A stretch of 56,072 bases of DNA. Source: Chloroflexota bacterium (GTDB lineage: Bacteria; Chloroflexota; Anaerolineae; Anaerolineales; Anaerolineaceae). Both the position numbers and the translations under genes were made by a program. Shown piece by piece: positions 9,588-18,743 of this stretch (positions within the stretch are counted from its first letter, which is position 1; every line of letters begins with the position of its first letter). The stretch lies in contig JAAYKH010000018.1 in the NCBI GenBank assembly GCA_012522475.1, forward strand, positions 1 to 56,072, given 5' to 3'. The notes beneath the pieces were generated by a model. It was given only the letters and a program-made list of their open reading frames with translations. It did no database searches and was not told the origin of the DNA.

Positions 9588-10997
9588 ATGAAATTATCGG
9601 TATTAATGCCCGTGTACAATGAACGTCGGACGCTCAGAGAGATCGTTCGGCGTGTTTTGGATCAGCCTGTGGCGGGGGTCGACCAGGTTGAGTTGATCAT
9701 CGTTGATGATTGTTCTACCGACGGTTCAACGGAGATCGTACGCCAACTCCAGGAAGAGCACCCCGAGAGCATTCATGTCATCCTGCTGGATCAGAATCAG
9801 GGTAAAGGCAACGCGATCCGTCTTGCTATCCAGGCTGCCAGCGGTGATATCGCCATCATTCAGGACGCTGACCTCGAATACAGCCCAGAAGATTACGATA
9901 TCATGCTAAAGCCGATCATCAGCGGTGTGGCCGATGTGGTCTACGGCTCCCGCTTTGCTGCTCGAGAGCTGCGCCGGATGCTCTATTCTCGCCACACCCT
10001 GGCGAACCGCTTTCTAACCTTTCTGAGCAATTTTTTCACCAACCTGAACCTGACTGATATCGAAACCTGTTATAAAGCCTTCCGTGTTGAAGTCGCCAAG
10101 ACCATTCCCATACGATCGAAACGCTTTGGGATTGAACCTGAAATTACTGCCAAATTTGCCAAACGTAAATTGCGGATCTATGAAGTACCCATCAGCTACC
10201 ACGGGCGTACCTACGCTGAGGGCAAGAAAATTACCTGGAAAGATGGCCTGCAAGCCATCTACGTGATCATTAAATACTGGCTGATCGATGATATGTTTCA
10301 GGGCGACTACGGTCATAAAGACCTCATCGATATGGAAGCCGCCCCGAAATACACGGAATGGACGCTTGAACGCACTCAACCCTACATGGGGAACCTGGTG
10401 CTGGAAATCGGCTCCGGGATCGGTAACAACGTGCGCATCCTGATGCAATACACGGATGTAGTTGCTACAGAAATTGAACCGGTCTATTTGCAAGTTTTGC
10501 GCAATGCCTACTTCAACACGCCAGGCGTCGCAGTATTTGCTTGGGACGCCACCCAGGCGCCCCCTGCAGACCTGCCCACACCCGACACGATCCTGTGCTC
10601 AAATGTCATTGAGCATATTGAGGATGACCAGAGCGTGGCCTTCAATGCCGATCAAATCCTCAAGCAAGGTGGGCGGATGATCTTCATCGTACCGCGCGGC
10701 GAAAACCTTTATTCGACCCTGGACGAGGCCATCGCTCATGTCAGGCGTTATGATGAAACGCGGTTGCGATCATTGTTTACCACCCTGGGCTACGAGATCG
10801 AAGAAATGTTCACGCTTAACAAAATCGGCGTGTTGGGCTGGTGGTATCGGGGCAAGCTTGCCAAGCAACAAACCATCGGCCGCTTTGGGTTAAAGGTCTT
10901 CAACGTGTTGGTGCCACTATTTAAGTTAATTGACCCGATCCTGCCCTGGAAAGGGCTATCGCTGGTGATCGTCGCCCGCAAGCCAGCCGCACATTAA
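9588..10997 (+). CDS. Bifunctional family 2 glycosyltransferase / class I SAM-dependent methyltransferase
   Basis: The 469-residue protein fuses two enzymes. Residues 1 to about 235 form a GT-A glycosyltransferase of the dolichol-phosphate-mannose-synthase type: VLMPVYNERRTL, IIVDDCSTDGS, the DADLEYSPEDY metal-binding motif and an acceptor region around DIETCYKAFR. Residues from about 265 carry a Rossmann methyltransferase with SAM motif I LEIGSGIGNN and a post-motif SNVIEHI. A likely role is transfer of a sugar to a polyprenyl phosphate or cell-surface glycan with accompanying methylation, but neither acceptor is known. No membrane segments are evident. The ribosome-binding site is weak. It sits alone, not in a polysaccharide cluster. 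Confidence 0.88.
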   Translation: MKLSVLMPVYNERRTLREIVRRVLDQPVAGVDQVELIIVDDCSTDGSTEIVRQLQEEHPESIHVILLDQNQGKGNAIRLAIQAASGDIAIIQDADLEYSPEDYDIMLKPIISGVADVVYGSRFAARELRRMLYSRHTLANRFLTFLSNFFTNLNLTDIETCYKAFRVEVAKTIPIRSKRFGIEPEITAKFAKRKLRIYEVPISYHGRTYAEGKKITWKDGLQAIYVIIKYWLIDDMFQGDYGHKDLIDMEAAPKYTEWTLERTQPYMGNLVLEIGSGIGNNVRILMQYTDVVATEIEPVYLQVLRNAYFNTPGVAVFAWDATQAPPADLPTPDTILCSNVIEHIEDDQSVAFNADQILKQGGRMIFIVPRGENLYSTLDEAIAHVRRYDETRLRSLFTTLGYEIEEMFTLNKIGVLGWWYRGKLAKQQTIGRFGLKVFNVLVPLFKLIDPILPWKGLSLVIVARKPAAH

Positions 10998-11079
10998 GCT
11001 TGCTCAACCAAAAGGGCCGGCTTAGCATGCCCGAAACAAGCGGCAGGTAAACCCCACAATCCTAAAACAACAGGATTTA

Positions 11080-12057
11080 TCACGCCGGCCAGATTTTCCG
11101 GCCACCGCCGGGCGGGGTGAGCGCGTCGATCAACTGCAGTTCTTCCCGGGTGAGTGGGGACAGCAGGGCTGCTTCCAGGTTTTCTTCCAGCTGTGAAATT
11201 CGCTTGGCGCCCGGTATCGTAACAGTCACCGCCGGGTGTGCCATCACAAACTGGATCGCCAACTGTGATAGCGTACGCCCTTTCGTCAGTGCTTTGAGTC
11301 TTTCAACTTTTTCCAAATCCTCCAGGAAAACCTGGTGCTCATCCTTGTTCTCAGTCCAGCGCTGGCGGAAATCCCCAGCGGCAAAGGTGGATTCGGGGGT
11401 GAACTTACCAGTCAGGATGCCCATAGCCAGCGGGCCGCGCACCAACACACCGAGGTCGTGTTCAATAGCATAGGGAAGGATTTCTGCCTCAGAGGTACGA
11501 TTCAAAATCGAGTAATCGATCTGCAGCGTGCTGGCGCGATTATCGGCGTTAAAGGCCTGCAAGTATTCAAAGTCGCTGGTGCTGACGCCATAGGCGCGCA
11601 CCTTGCCCTGCGCCTGCAATTTTTGAAAGCCCTCCACATAAACCTCCATGTTGGGCTCTCGAAAGTCAATATGGCACTGGATCAAATCTACATAATCTGT
11701 ATTCAGGCGCTTCAAATTAGATTCCACACCTGCAATCAGCTTATCTACCGTGTCATAAACGCTAGCCCGGGTCTGATGATCAAACCCCACCCAACCGATC
11801 TTGGTGGCAACAATAAACTGCTCCCGCCGCCCCTGCATGGCCTGGCCTAAAAGTTCCTCGCTGTGACCCAACCCGTACACGTCGGCAGTGTCGAAGAAGT
11901 TGATGCCCATATCCAGCGCCGTTGAGATCAAATCCAGCGATTCACGGTCATCTACCGCACCCCATTCGTCACCGCCAATGGCCCACAAGCCCAAGCTGAG
12001 CTTGGTAACCTCGATACCGCTCTTACCTAAAACTCGTTTTTCAATCTCCGTCATCAT
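11080..12057 (-). CDS. Aldo/keto reductase
   Basis: The 325-residue protein is an NAD(P)H-dependent aldo/keto reductase with a TIM-barrel fold, cytoplasmic. The catalytic tetrad is visible: aspartate and tyrosine in FFDTADVYGLGHSEELLG, lysine in FIVATKIG and histidine in LIQCHIDF. The C-terminal cofactor segment VTIPGAKRISQLEENL is typical of the AKR11/12-like general stress or sugar-aldehyde reductase group. ATG at 12057 has a strong AAGGAG upstream and gives the usual N terminus; the frame upstream to 12105 is unlikely to be translated. The substrate is not predictable. Confidence 0.9.
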   Translation of the reverse strand: MMTEIEKRVLGKSGIEVTKLSLGLWAIGGDEWGAVDDRESLDLISTALDMGINFFDTADVYGLGHSEELLGQAMQGRREQFIVATKIGWVGFDHQTRASVYDTVDKLIAGVESNLKRLNTDYVDLIQCHIDFREPNMEVYVEGFQKLQAQGKVRAYGVSTSDFEYLQAFNADNRASTLQIDYSILNRTSEAEILPYAIEHDLGVLVRGPLAMGILTGKFTPESTFAAGDFRQRWTENKDEHQVFLEDLEKVERLKALTKGRTLSQLAIQFVMAHPAVTVTIPGAKRISQLEENLEAALLSPLTREELQLIDALTPPGGGRKIWPA

Positions 12058-12306
12058 GCCACCTCTCCTTTTATAGGTTAACCGTTCTTTTTTACAGGCG
12101 TTCAAAACTCGTCGAGCGCCTGTCCAGTGTGCATTAAATGAAACCGAGCGCCCAGGGTGGATTTAAATAATCGGTAGACCGGTTCACCGATGCAATGACC
12201 GGTGTAAATGTCAGGAATATCTCTTTCCAATTTACCTGATATTCCAGTCAGTTTTCCATGTCAGGCGCAACCCACCGATTACCGCGCGGATGGACGATCC
12301 CGGCAA

Positions 12307-12337
12307 AACAGCTTTCTTTCGGAGAAACCTGCTTTTA
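12307..12337 (-). terminator. Possible terminator after pheT
   Basis: An imperfect hairpin (AGCAGGTTTC / GAAAGAAAGCT) with a short TTTT follows the pheT stop on the minus strand. Confidence 0.4.
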
Positions 12338-12356
12338 ACGTTAATTATATGCGTAC

Positions 12357-14891
12357 TTAACTGCGTAAGACAGCCCCCAATTCTTTGTCCAGCAGCGTGA
12401 TAATCCGCTGCCGTAGTTTGTGCACTTCCTTGTCTGTTAAGGTTCGGTCGGGGGCAAGATAAGTCAGACTGAAAGCCAGGCTTTTTTTACCTGGGTCTAC
12501 CTGTTGCCCGTGGTAGATATCAAATAGCTGCACCTTTTTGAGTGCCTCACCGCCGCCGCGCCAGAGGACGGCTTCAACTTCGGCAGCGGTGACCGTTTCG
12601 TCGACCACCACCGCCAGGTCTTCCAAAACGGGCGGATAGGCCGGGACGGCTTCAACATCAAATAAGCTGTGGGCAACCTCCAGCAAGCGGGCCAGATCAA
12701 TTTCTGCCAGGTAAACAGGCGCCTCGTTCAGCTCATAATTGGTTTTCACCAGGGGGTGCAGTTCGCCCATGATGCCGATAGCGTTACCTGCGACCATGAT
12801 CTCTGCGGTCTTTCCAGGATGCAAGCTGGGGTGTTCAGCAACGCGATAGGCAATCTCTTGCACATGCAAACCCGCCAGCAAGCCATCGATGATACCCTTA
12901 AGATCATAAAAATCCATGCTGACAGAGTCGTTTTCCGCCCAATAGGGCAGGTCTCGCGCTCCTGTCAGCCCGATGGAGAGCATTTGCTTCTCATACGGCA
13001 ATTCCTGTCCCGCCACCGGAAGGAAAATCGGTCCAATCTCGAAGAAAGCCAGGCGCCGATCGAGATGGCTGTTATATTCCAAAATCTCCAACATGGTCGC
13101 CAGGATGCTGCGACGCATCACCCGACGTTCAACCGTGATCGGGTTTTGGATTTCAATATATTCCACGGTGGGTATAGCATAACCTGCTGGATAACGGCGT
13201 GCCTCCCGCTCGGGCGAGGTCATCCGGTAGGCCACCAGTTCTTGCAAGCCCAGGTTCACCAACAGGTCGCGCAGAGTTTCCTGCATAACCAGTCCCGGGT
13301 CAACGATTTGGGGGGGCAGGGGTTGCTCCAACCGCCTGGATGGAATTTTGTCATAGCCATAGATGCGGCTGATCTCTTCCAGCACGTCAGCCCTACCGAT
13401 CAGACCCTGACCGATATCCAGACGATGTGGCGGCGTGTGGGCTGTAATCTTATCGCCGTCAACCTTGCAAGTGAAGTCCAGACGTGTGAGGACATCGGCG
13501 ATCTCTTGAGCGCTGATCTCGGTGCCCAAGTTCCTGTTGACCCAATCTGCCGACAGTTCCACCACAGGATCATCGGGCGGGTTGGGGTAATTGTCTACCA
13601 ATCCCTGTGCCACCTGTCCACCGCCCCAGGCTAACATATACCTGAGCGCCAGCTGAACGCCCATTTTAGCCAAAGCAGGGTGCACCCCGCGGCTGAAGCG
13701 ATAGGCAGCTTCAGAATTAATTTTTAGCTTGCTGATAGTCTTGCGGATGTTGATAAAGTTCCACGAAGCGCCTTCGACCAAGACATTGACGGTATCAGGG
13801 TTGACTTCGCTCTCCTCGCCACCCATTACCCCGGCCAGGGATAAGGCGCCCGCGGTGTCGGTCACCAGCTCCACTTCCGGATTCAGTTGATGGGTCACCC
13901 CGTCCAAGGTGGTCAGCGTTTCACCGGGTAAGGCTCTGCGAGTGATCATTGTGGGTGCATCCCCACCTGCCCGATTCAGTAAAAAGTCATAGTCAAAAGC
14001 ATGCAAGGGGTTACCCAATTCCAGCATGGCATAGTTGGTGGCATCGACAAGGTTATTAATCGGGCGCATCCCCGCCAGGTTCAGGCGCCGGCGCACCTGG
14101 TAGGGGCTGGGTTTTAGCGTCACGCCTTCAATTAAGCCCAAAACAAAGCGCGGGTTCAGGGTCGGGTCTTGAATTTCAACCGCGGCTCTGCCTTCGATGG
14201 ACGGTCCGCGCATCTCTACGTGGGTCTCAGGCGCCTTAAGCGGGCGACCGAGGCTCGCGGCAATCTCGCGCGCCATACCCCATATACTGGCACTGCGCAT
14301 CATGTTGGGTAAGGTGTCGACATCAAACACAGCATCACCCATGTAGTCTGCCAGGGGCATGCCCGTCGGTGCATCCTCATCCAGGATGATCACCCCTTCA
14401 TGTTCGTCCGAGATGCCCAGCTCCTTTTCAGAGCAGATCATCGATGAAGATTCAACGTTGCGGATTTTCATTTTCTTAAGGGTCATCAGTTTTCGGCCGG
14501 GTTGATGCCCATCGTAAAGAACGGCGCCCTCACGGGCGTAAGCCACTTTTAATGGTGGCTGGAGCGGACCGCTGCCTTTGTACTCGAACAGGTTGGGAGC
14601 GCCAGTCAAAACGGTAAATTCCTGCTCGCCATCATTGACACGGCACAGTACCAAACGGTCCGCGTTGGGATGCGGCATAACCTTATCGATCTGTGCCACC
14701 ACAAATTTATCTACCGGCCAGCTCAATCCGGTGTATTTAAATTCATGTTTTTCGCCAGAAGGCATTGCCAGGCCCACCAGGCGAATCTCTTCAACCTCCA
14801 ACCCCACCATCGTCATCACCTTCGCCAAGGATTCGATATCCAGGTCGTCAATTTTTACATATTCTGCTAACCAGGTTAAGGGTGCTTTCAT
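12357..14891 (-). CDS. pheT: Phenylalanyl-tRNA synthetase beta subunit
   Basis: The 844-residue beta chain pairs with PheS to form the alpha2beta2 class II synthetase that charges tRNA-Phe. The N-terminal coiled-coil and B1 start (MKAPLTWLAEYV), the tRNA-binding OB domain near residues 60-160 (PHPNADRLVLCRV), the B3/B4 editing domain with GGEESEVN, the B5 and catalytic-like core, and the C-terminal anticodon-binding ferredoxin-like domain (EDLAVVVDETV) are present in order. Length is slightly above the family average because of an insert in the OB domain. It lies 41 bases downstream of pheS in one operon under the pheS T-box. Confidence 0.96.
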   Translation of the reverse strand: MKAPLTWLAEYVKIDDLDIESLAKVMTMVGLEVEEIRLVGLAMPSGEKHEFKYTGLSWPVDKFVVAQIDKVMPHPNADRLVLCRVNDGEQEFTVLTGAPNLFEYKGSGPLQPPLKVAYAREGAVLYDGHQPGRKLMTLKKMKIRNVESSSMICSEKELGISDEHEGVIILDEDAPTGMPLADYMGDAVFDVDTLPNMMRSASIWGMAREIAASLGRPLKAPETHVEMRGPSIEGRAAVEIQDPTLNPRFVLGLIEGVTLKPSPYQVRRRLNLAGMRPINNLVDATNYAMLELGNPLHAFDYDFLLNRAGGDAPTMITRRALPGETLTTLDGVTHQLNPEVELVTDTAGALSLAGVMGGEESEVNPDTVNVLVEGASWNFINIRKTISKLKINSEAAYRFSRGVHPALAKMGVQLALRYMLAWGGGQVAQGLVDNYPNPPDDPVVELSADWVNRNLGTEISAQEIADVLTRLDFTCKVDGDKITAHTPPHRLDIGQGLIGRADVLEEISRIYGYDKIPSRRLEQPLPPQIVDPGLVMQETLRDLLVNLGLQELVAYRMTSPEREARRYPAGYAIPTVEYIEIQNPITVERRVMRRSILATMLEILEYNSHLDRRLAFFEIGPIFLPVAGQELPYEKQMLSIGLTGARDLPYWAENDSVSMDFYDLKGIIDGLLAGLHVQEIAYRVAEHPSLHPGKTAEIMVAGNAIGIMGELHPLVKTNYELNEAPVYLAEIDLARLLEVAHSLFDVEAVPAYPPVLEDLAVVVDETVTAAEVEAVLWRGGGEALKKVQLFDIYHGQQVDPGKKSLAFSLTYLAPDRTLTDKEVHKLRQRIITLLDKELGAVLRS

Positions 14892-14932
14892 TAAAAATAC
14901 CTCGCAATCTTATTACCTTCCATTCACCGAAA

Positions 14933-15976
14933 CTAAAACTGTCGCAAAAAGCGCACATCATTATTTCTAAAATGACGGATATCGTCGATGCGGTAGCGCA
15001 TGAGGGTACTGCGGTCAACGCCCATGCCGGCCGCAAATCCGGAATAGATGGCCGGGTCGTACCCGCCGTACTCCAGTACCACGGGATGCACCATGCCGCA
15101 CCCGAGGATTTCCAGCCAGCCCGTTTCCTTGCACACCGGGCAACCCACCCCATCGCAGACAAAACAACCTACGTCGAGCTCTGCACTGGGCTCTGTGAAA
15201 GGAAAGTGCGATGGACGCAGGCGGGTGCGCGCATCATCACCGAACAAGCAGCGGGCAAAGTCGTCCAGGGTGCCCTTCATTTCCGCAAAGCTGACCTGCT
15301 TTCCGATCACCAGCACCTCAACCTGAACAAACTCAATCTCGCTGCGGGTGGAAAGCTGTTCGTAGCGCATGGTTGCACCGGGTAAGATCGCGCGGATTGG
15401 CTCGGGCGCCCGCGCTCGCATCAGATGGATCTGTCCGGGTGAGGTATGCGTCCGCAGCAAGATACCTTCCTTCTTAGTGTAGAATGTGTCCCACATATCT
15501 CGCGCAGGATGGTAGGGTGGCATGTTCAGGTATGTGAAGTTGTAATCATCGGTCTCCACCTCGGGTGATGGAAACACCTGGAAGCCCATATCGCTGAAAA
15601 TCTGGTTGATATGCCGCAATACCTGGGTCAGCGGGTGCAATCGGCCGCGCGCTACCGGGCGTCCTGGCAGGGTAATATCCAGTTTTTCAGTCTCTAAGGC
15701 TTGTTTGAGCGCAACCGCTTCCAACGCCTGGCGCTTTTCTTCCAGGGCAGCCTCCAGCGCCTGACGCACCTCGTTAGCCTCCTTGCCCATCAACGGTCGC
15801 AGTTCTTTATCCATCCCCCCCATGCTGCTGAACACGGCCATCACCGCCGAGCTGCGTCCCAGGTGAGTCACCCGCCAGGCTTCCAAAGCCTCTATGTCGA
15901 CCACATCTGCCAGCGCCCTCAGCGCATCCTGTTGGATTTGCGCCAAGTTTTCCAATTCTTTCACTTTTCGTGTCAT
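14933..15976 (-). CDS. pheS: Phenylalanyl-tRNA synthetase alpha subunit
   Basis: The 347-residue catalytic chain of PheRS makes phenylalanyl-adenylate and transfers phenylalanine to tRNA-Phe. An N-terminal coiled-coil (about residues 1-90) precedes the class II core, with motif 2 around TSPGQIHLMRARAP and motif 3 in GFAAGMGVDRSTLMRYRIDD. A cysteine-rich segment, CFVCDGVGCPVCKETGW, may bind zinc, as in some bacterial PheS proteins. ATG at 15976 is selected by the GGAAGGA upstream and the family N terminus; the frame is open further upstream into the leader. It is first in the pheST operon, behind a T-box. Confidence 0.96.
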   Translation of the reverse strand: MTRKVKELENLAQIQQDALRALADVVDIEALEAWRVTHLGRSSAVMAVFSSMGGMDKELRPLMGKEANEVRQALEAALEEKRQALEAVALKQALETEKLDITLPGRPVARGRLHPLTQVLRHINQIFSDMGFQVFPSPEVETDDYNFTYLNMPPYHPARDMWDTFYTKKEGILLRTHTSPGQIHLMRARAPEPIRAILPGATMRYEQLSTRSEIEFVQVEVLVIGKQVSFAEMKGTLDDFARCLFGDDARTRLRPSHFPFTEPSAELDVGCFVCDGVGCPVCKETGWLEILGCGMVHPVVLEYGGYDPAIYSGFAAGMGVDRSTLMRYRIDDIRHFRNNDVRFLRQF

Positions 15977-16028
15977 CAATCCTTCCTTCCATATCCTGCC
16001 GCCAATGACAGGAAGTTTTTCCTCTTTA

Positions 16029-16341
16029 AAACAAAAGCCCATCCTTCTAAAAGGACGGGTTGACCGCGGTACCACCTTTTTTAGCCTTGCAGGGACGCTG
16101 CAAAGCCCGCTCAGCACCAACAGCATTTCATGCGATTGGCATCCCGGTTAACGTTGGGGTACCGGCCCAAACTACTGAAGGGTGTGCTTCATTCTAAAGA
16201 CACGCACCATGTTCACCTGGGCAGCTCGAGAGGGAACTTCAATTGGGTTCGGCAGGGTACGGGTCTCAGTCTCAGCCCGCACCGCCCTGTCAGCCTCTAC
16301 CAGCCTACTTTCCTCTGTCGTCGCTGTTTGTTATTTGTATC
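16029..16341 (-). ncRNA. T-box leader of pheST (tRNA-Phe-sensing)
   Basis: The untranslated leader holds a typical T-box riboswitch. The 5' side has the AGAGGAAAGTAG start of stem I. The antiterminator bulge AGGTGGTACCGCGG lies at 16064-16077. The competing terminator stem CCCGTCCTT / AAGGATGGG at 16038-16059 is followed by TTTTGTTTT. A TTC triplet within AAGTTCCC in stem I is a plausible specifier for Phe; I assign it by context only. Uncharged tRNA-Phe would favour the antiterminator and switch on pheST. Confidence 0.88.
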
Positions 16342-16347
16342 CTGTTC

Positions 16348-16376
16348 ATTATCCACAATTTTGGGGGCGAAGTCAA
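16348..16376 (-). promoter_or_regulatory. Sigma-70-type promoter of the pheST T-box transcript
   Basis: TTGACT (16371-16376) and GATAAT (16348-16353) are separated by exactly 17 bp on the minus strand, placing the transcription start near 16341, just ahead of the T-box. Confidence 0.75.
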
Positions 16377-16402
16377 GTCAACAATGAGCGTTGATTGGTC
16401 AT

Positions 16403-16426
16403 AGGGGCAACGCATGCGTTGCCCCT
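16403..16426. repeat. 24-bp perfect palindrome between thrS and the pheST promoter
   Basis: The arms AGGGGCAACGCA / TGCGTTGCCCCT are perfectly self-complementary with no spacer. It follows the thrS stop and could act as a terminator hairpin, but lacks a T-run. It resembles small dispersed extragenic palindromes seen in many genomes; this window shows only one copy. Confidence 0.55.
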
Positions 16427-16467
16427 GACTGAAATTTTAACCTTATTAAATTGTCGGAAAACAAACC

Positions 16468-18249
16468 TCACCCAACGACCTTGTTGGCCACATCCTCCAG
16501 GGCTAAAGCCTTAAATTCAGCTATGGGAAGAGCGCCCAGCCGTTCACCACTGCGGCGACGAACATCCACCTGGTTGTTTTCCATTTCCCGGTCACCCACC
16601 ACCAGCATATTGGGCACCTTTTGTTTTTCAGCATCCCTGATCTTGGCGTTCATGCGGTCACTACGATCATCCAAATCTACCCGCAACCCCGCTGCTTTGA
16701 GTTCAGTCGCGAGCGCACGGGCATAATCGACATGGCGATCGGCAATCGGGATGATCGCCACCTGCACAGGCGCCAGCCAAACTGGGAATGCGCCGGCATA
16801 ATTCTCAATCAAAATGCCAAAGAAACGCTCTGTACTGCCCAAAAGCGCCCGATGGACCATGTACGGCCGATAGGCCTGGCCATCCTCATCAATATAAGTC
16901 ATATCGAAGCGTTCCGGATTGTTAAAATCGAACTGAATCGTCGAAAGCTGCCATTCGCGACCCAGGGCGTCTTTGATCTTCAAATCAATTTTCGGTCCAT
17001 AAAAGGCGCCGCCGCCCTCATCAATTTCATAGGGCAGTTCGGCCCGCTTCAGCGAAGCTTCCAGCGCGGTTTGGGCAGCTTGCCAGCGTTCAGGCTCACC
17101 GACAGCCTTCTCGGGGCGCGTGCTCAGGTAGGCGCTGATCTGGTCAAAGCCAAAGGAACGCAAGATATTCAAACTGAAGGAGAGCACAAAGTCGATCTCC
17201 TCCGGCATCTGTTTTTCCGTGCAAAAATGGTGCGCATCATCCTGCGTAAAGCCACGCACCCGCAATAATCCGTGCAGCACGCCGCTGCGCTCATAACGGT
17301 AAACCGTGCCCATCTCAGCATAACGCATGGGTAAGTCGCGGTAAGAACGAATATCGGATTTATAGATCTCGATATGGAAGGGGCAATTCATCGGCTTGAG
17401 GTAGTATTGCTGATTTTCAATCTCAATCGGTGCATACATATTTTCTGCATAGTAATCCAGATGCCCGCTCGTCTTCCACAAGTCGGCCTTGCCAATATGC
17501 GGCGTGTAGACAAAATCATAGCCATGCTTAAGGTGCTCATCTGCCCAAAAGCGTTCCGCCAGGTGGCGGATGATGGCGCCCTTGGGGTGCCACAAGACCA
17601 AGCCCGAGCCGACCGCATCGCTGATGCTGTACAGATCCAGTTCCCGTCCCAGTTTACGATGATCGCGTTTTTTCGCCTCTTCCAACCGCCACAGGTGCTC
17701 CTTCAGGTCTTTGGGCGAAAGCCAGGCTGTGCCATAGACGCGCTGCAGCATGGGGTTGTGTTCATCGCCGCGCCAGTAAGCCCCCGCCACGCTCATCAAT
17801 TTGATCGCCTTGGGGTTGATCTGACCCGTGCTCTCCAGGTGCGGCCCGCGGCACAGGTCTACAAAAGTATCGCTTTTGTAAATGCTGATGACCGGTTTTT
17901 CATCAACCGGGTTACCATGTTCATCCACACCGCCTGTTTCAAGCGCGTCGATCAATTCCAGCTTATAGGGCTGGCCATTAAATATCTCACGGGCTTGCTC
18001 TGCAGAGACCATTTCACGAGTGAAAGGCGCATTGGCTTTGATGATCTCTCGCATTCGGGCTTCGATCTCTTCCAGGTCTTCAGGAGTCAACGGTCTTGGA
18101 AGGTCAAAGTCGTAGTAAAAGCCATCCTCCACGGGTGGGCCAATTGCGACCTTGCCTTCCGGAAATTTCTCCAAAACGGCCTGTGCCATGACATGTGCGG
18201 CAGAGTGCCGTAGCCGGTAAAGCTTGGATTCCTCATATTTTTCAGACAT
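16468..18249 (-). CDS. thrS: Threonyl-tRNA synthetase, short form without TGS domain
   Basis: The 593-residue enzyme charges tRNA-Thr. It begins directly with the editing domain (RHSAAHVMAQAVLEKF with the HxxxH metal site at residues 15-19) and lacks the 60-residue N-terminal TGS domain of longer ThrRS. The class II catalytic core follows, with motif 2 around YRYERSGVLHGLLRVRGFTQDD, the zinc ligand cysteine in MNCPFHIEIY and the histidine in MVHRALLGSTERF, then the C-terminal anticodon-binding domain. Three consecutive ATG codons occur; the third (18249) is best spaced from AAGGAGG at 18256-18262. A T-box leader lies upstream. Confidence 0.95.
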   Translation of the reverse strand: MSEKYEESKLYRLRHSAAHVMAQAVLEKFPEGKVAIGPPVEDGFYYDFDLPRPLTPEDLEEIEARMREIIKANAPFTREMVSAEQAREIFNGQPYKLELIDALETGGVDEHGNPVDEKPVISIYKSDTFVDLCRGPHLESTGQINPKAIKLMSVAGAYWRGDEHNPMLQRVYGTAWLSPKDLKEHLWRLEEAKKRDHRKLGRELDLYSISDAVGSGLVLWHPKGAIIRHLAERFWADEHLKHGYDFVYTPHIGKADLWKTSGHLDYYAENMYAPIEIENQQYYLKPMNCPFHIEIYKSDIRSYRDLPMRYAEMGTVYRYERSGVLHGLLRVRGFTQDDAHHFCTEKQMPEEIDFVLSFSLNILRSFGFDQISAYLSTRPEKAVGEPERWQAAQTALEASLKRAELPYEIDEGGGAFYGPKIDLKIKDALGREWQLSTIQFDFNNPERFDMTYIDEDGQAYRPYMVHRALLGSTERFFGILIENYAGAFPVWLAPVQVAIIPIADRHVDYARALATELKAAGLRVDLDDRSDRMNAKIRDAEKQKVPNMLVVGDREMENNQVDVRRRSGERLGALPIAEFKALALEDVANKVVG

Positions 18250-18312
18250 CATCATCCTCCTTTTGTTTTACCTCATCGATCGATGAGCATAATAAAAAAA
18301 CAAATTACAACT

Positions 18313-18575
18313 TTAAACAAAAGACTCGCACCCACTGGGGTGCGAGTCATTCTCACACGGTTCCACCCAGATTCACCCACAAGCCTGGCTTATGGGTAAC
18401 TCTTTGGGCTATTAACGGAGCCAGCCGTTCGCCTTAGACTGCCGTGAAGGCATTTCAGACTCAAGCTCGCGGGGGGTTTTGGCCGATCCACACCCGAGAA
18501 GACTTTCAGCCGCTGATCTTCTCTCTCTGTTGGCAGGTTTCCGGTTAATCGTCCCGGTCATCGCGAAATATATAA
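18313..18575 (-). ncRNA. T-box leader of thrS
   Basis: The leader carries the T-box bulge GGGTGGAACCGTG at 18356-18368, one base off the usual CCGCG, followed by a perfect 11-bp terminator stem GACTCGCACCC / GGGTGCGAGTC at 18323-18348 and TTTTGTTT. Upstream stems fit stem I and stem III of T-box RNAs. I could not assign the specifier triplet with confidence; threonine specificity is inferred from the downstream gene. Confidence 0.82.
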
Positions 18576-18579
18576 AAAT

Positions 18580-18608
18580 AATATACTACTATTCTGTTAA
18601 TTAAGCAA
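18580..18608 (-). promoter_or_regulatory. Sigma-70-type promoter of the thrS T-box transcript
   Basis: TTGCTT (18603-18608) and TATATT (18580-18585) are spaced by 17 bp on the minus strand, placing initiation just ahead of the T-box. Confidence 0.65.
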
Positions 18609-18743
18609 TCGCTTAATCAATATTTATGCAAGATTAATATATCTTGTAATCCACAATCAGAAATGTTATGCTGTAAAATAGTATCAGTACTTTCAACCAG
18701 GCTTTGCGCCTACCTTCACAGCATTGCCATAAGGAAAGCAACC

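Noticed and set aside
12669-13634. Long open frame on the plus strand inside pheT
   Set aside because: It is fully antisense to a well-conserved synthetase gene, has no ribosome-binding site and encodes a low-complexity His/Gln-rich sequence.
17374-18213. Long plus-strand open frame inside thrS
   Set aside because: Antisense to thrS, with no start signal or recognisable domain; an effect of codon bias in the real gene.
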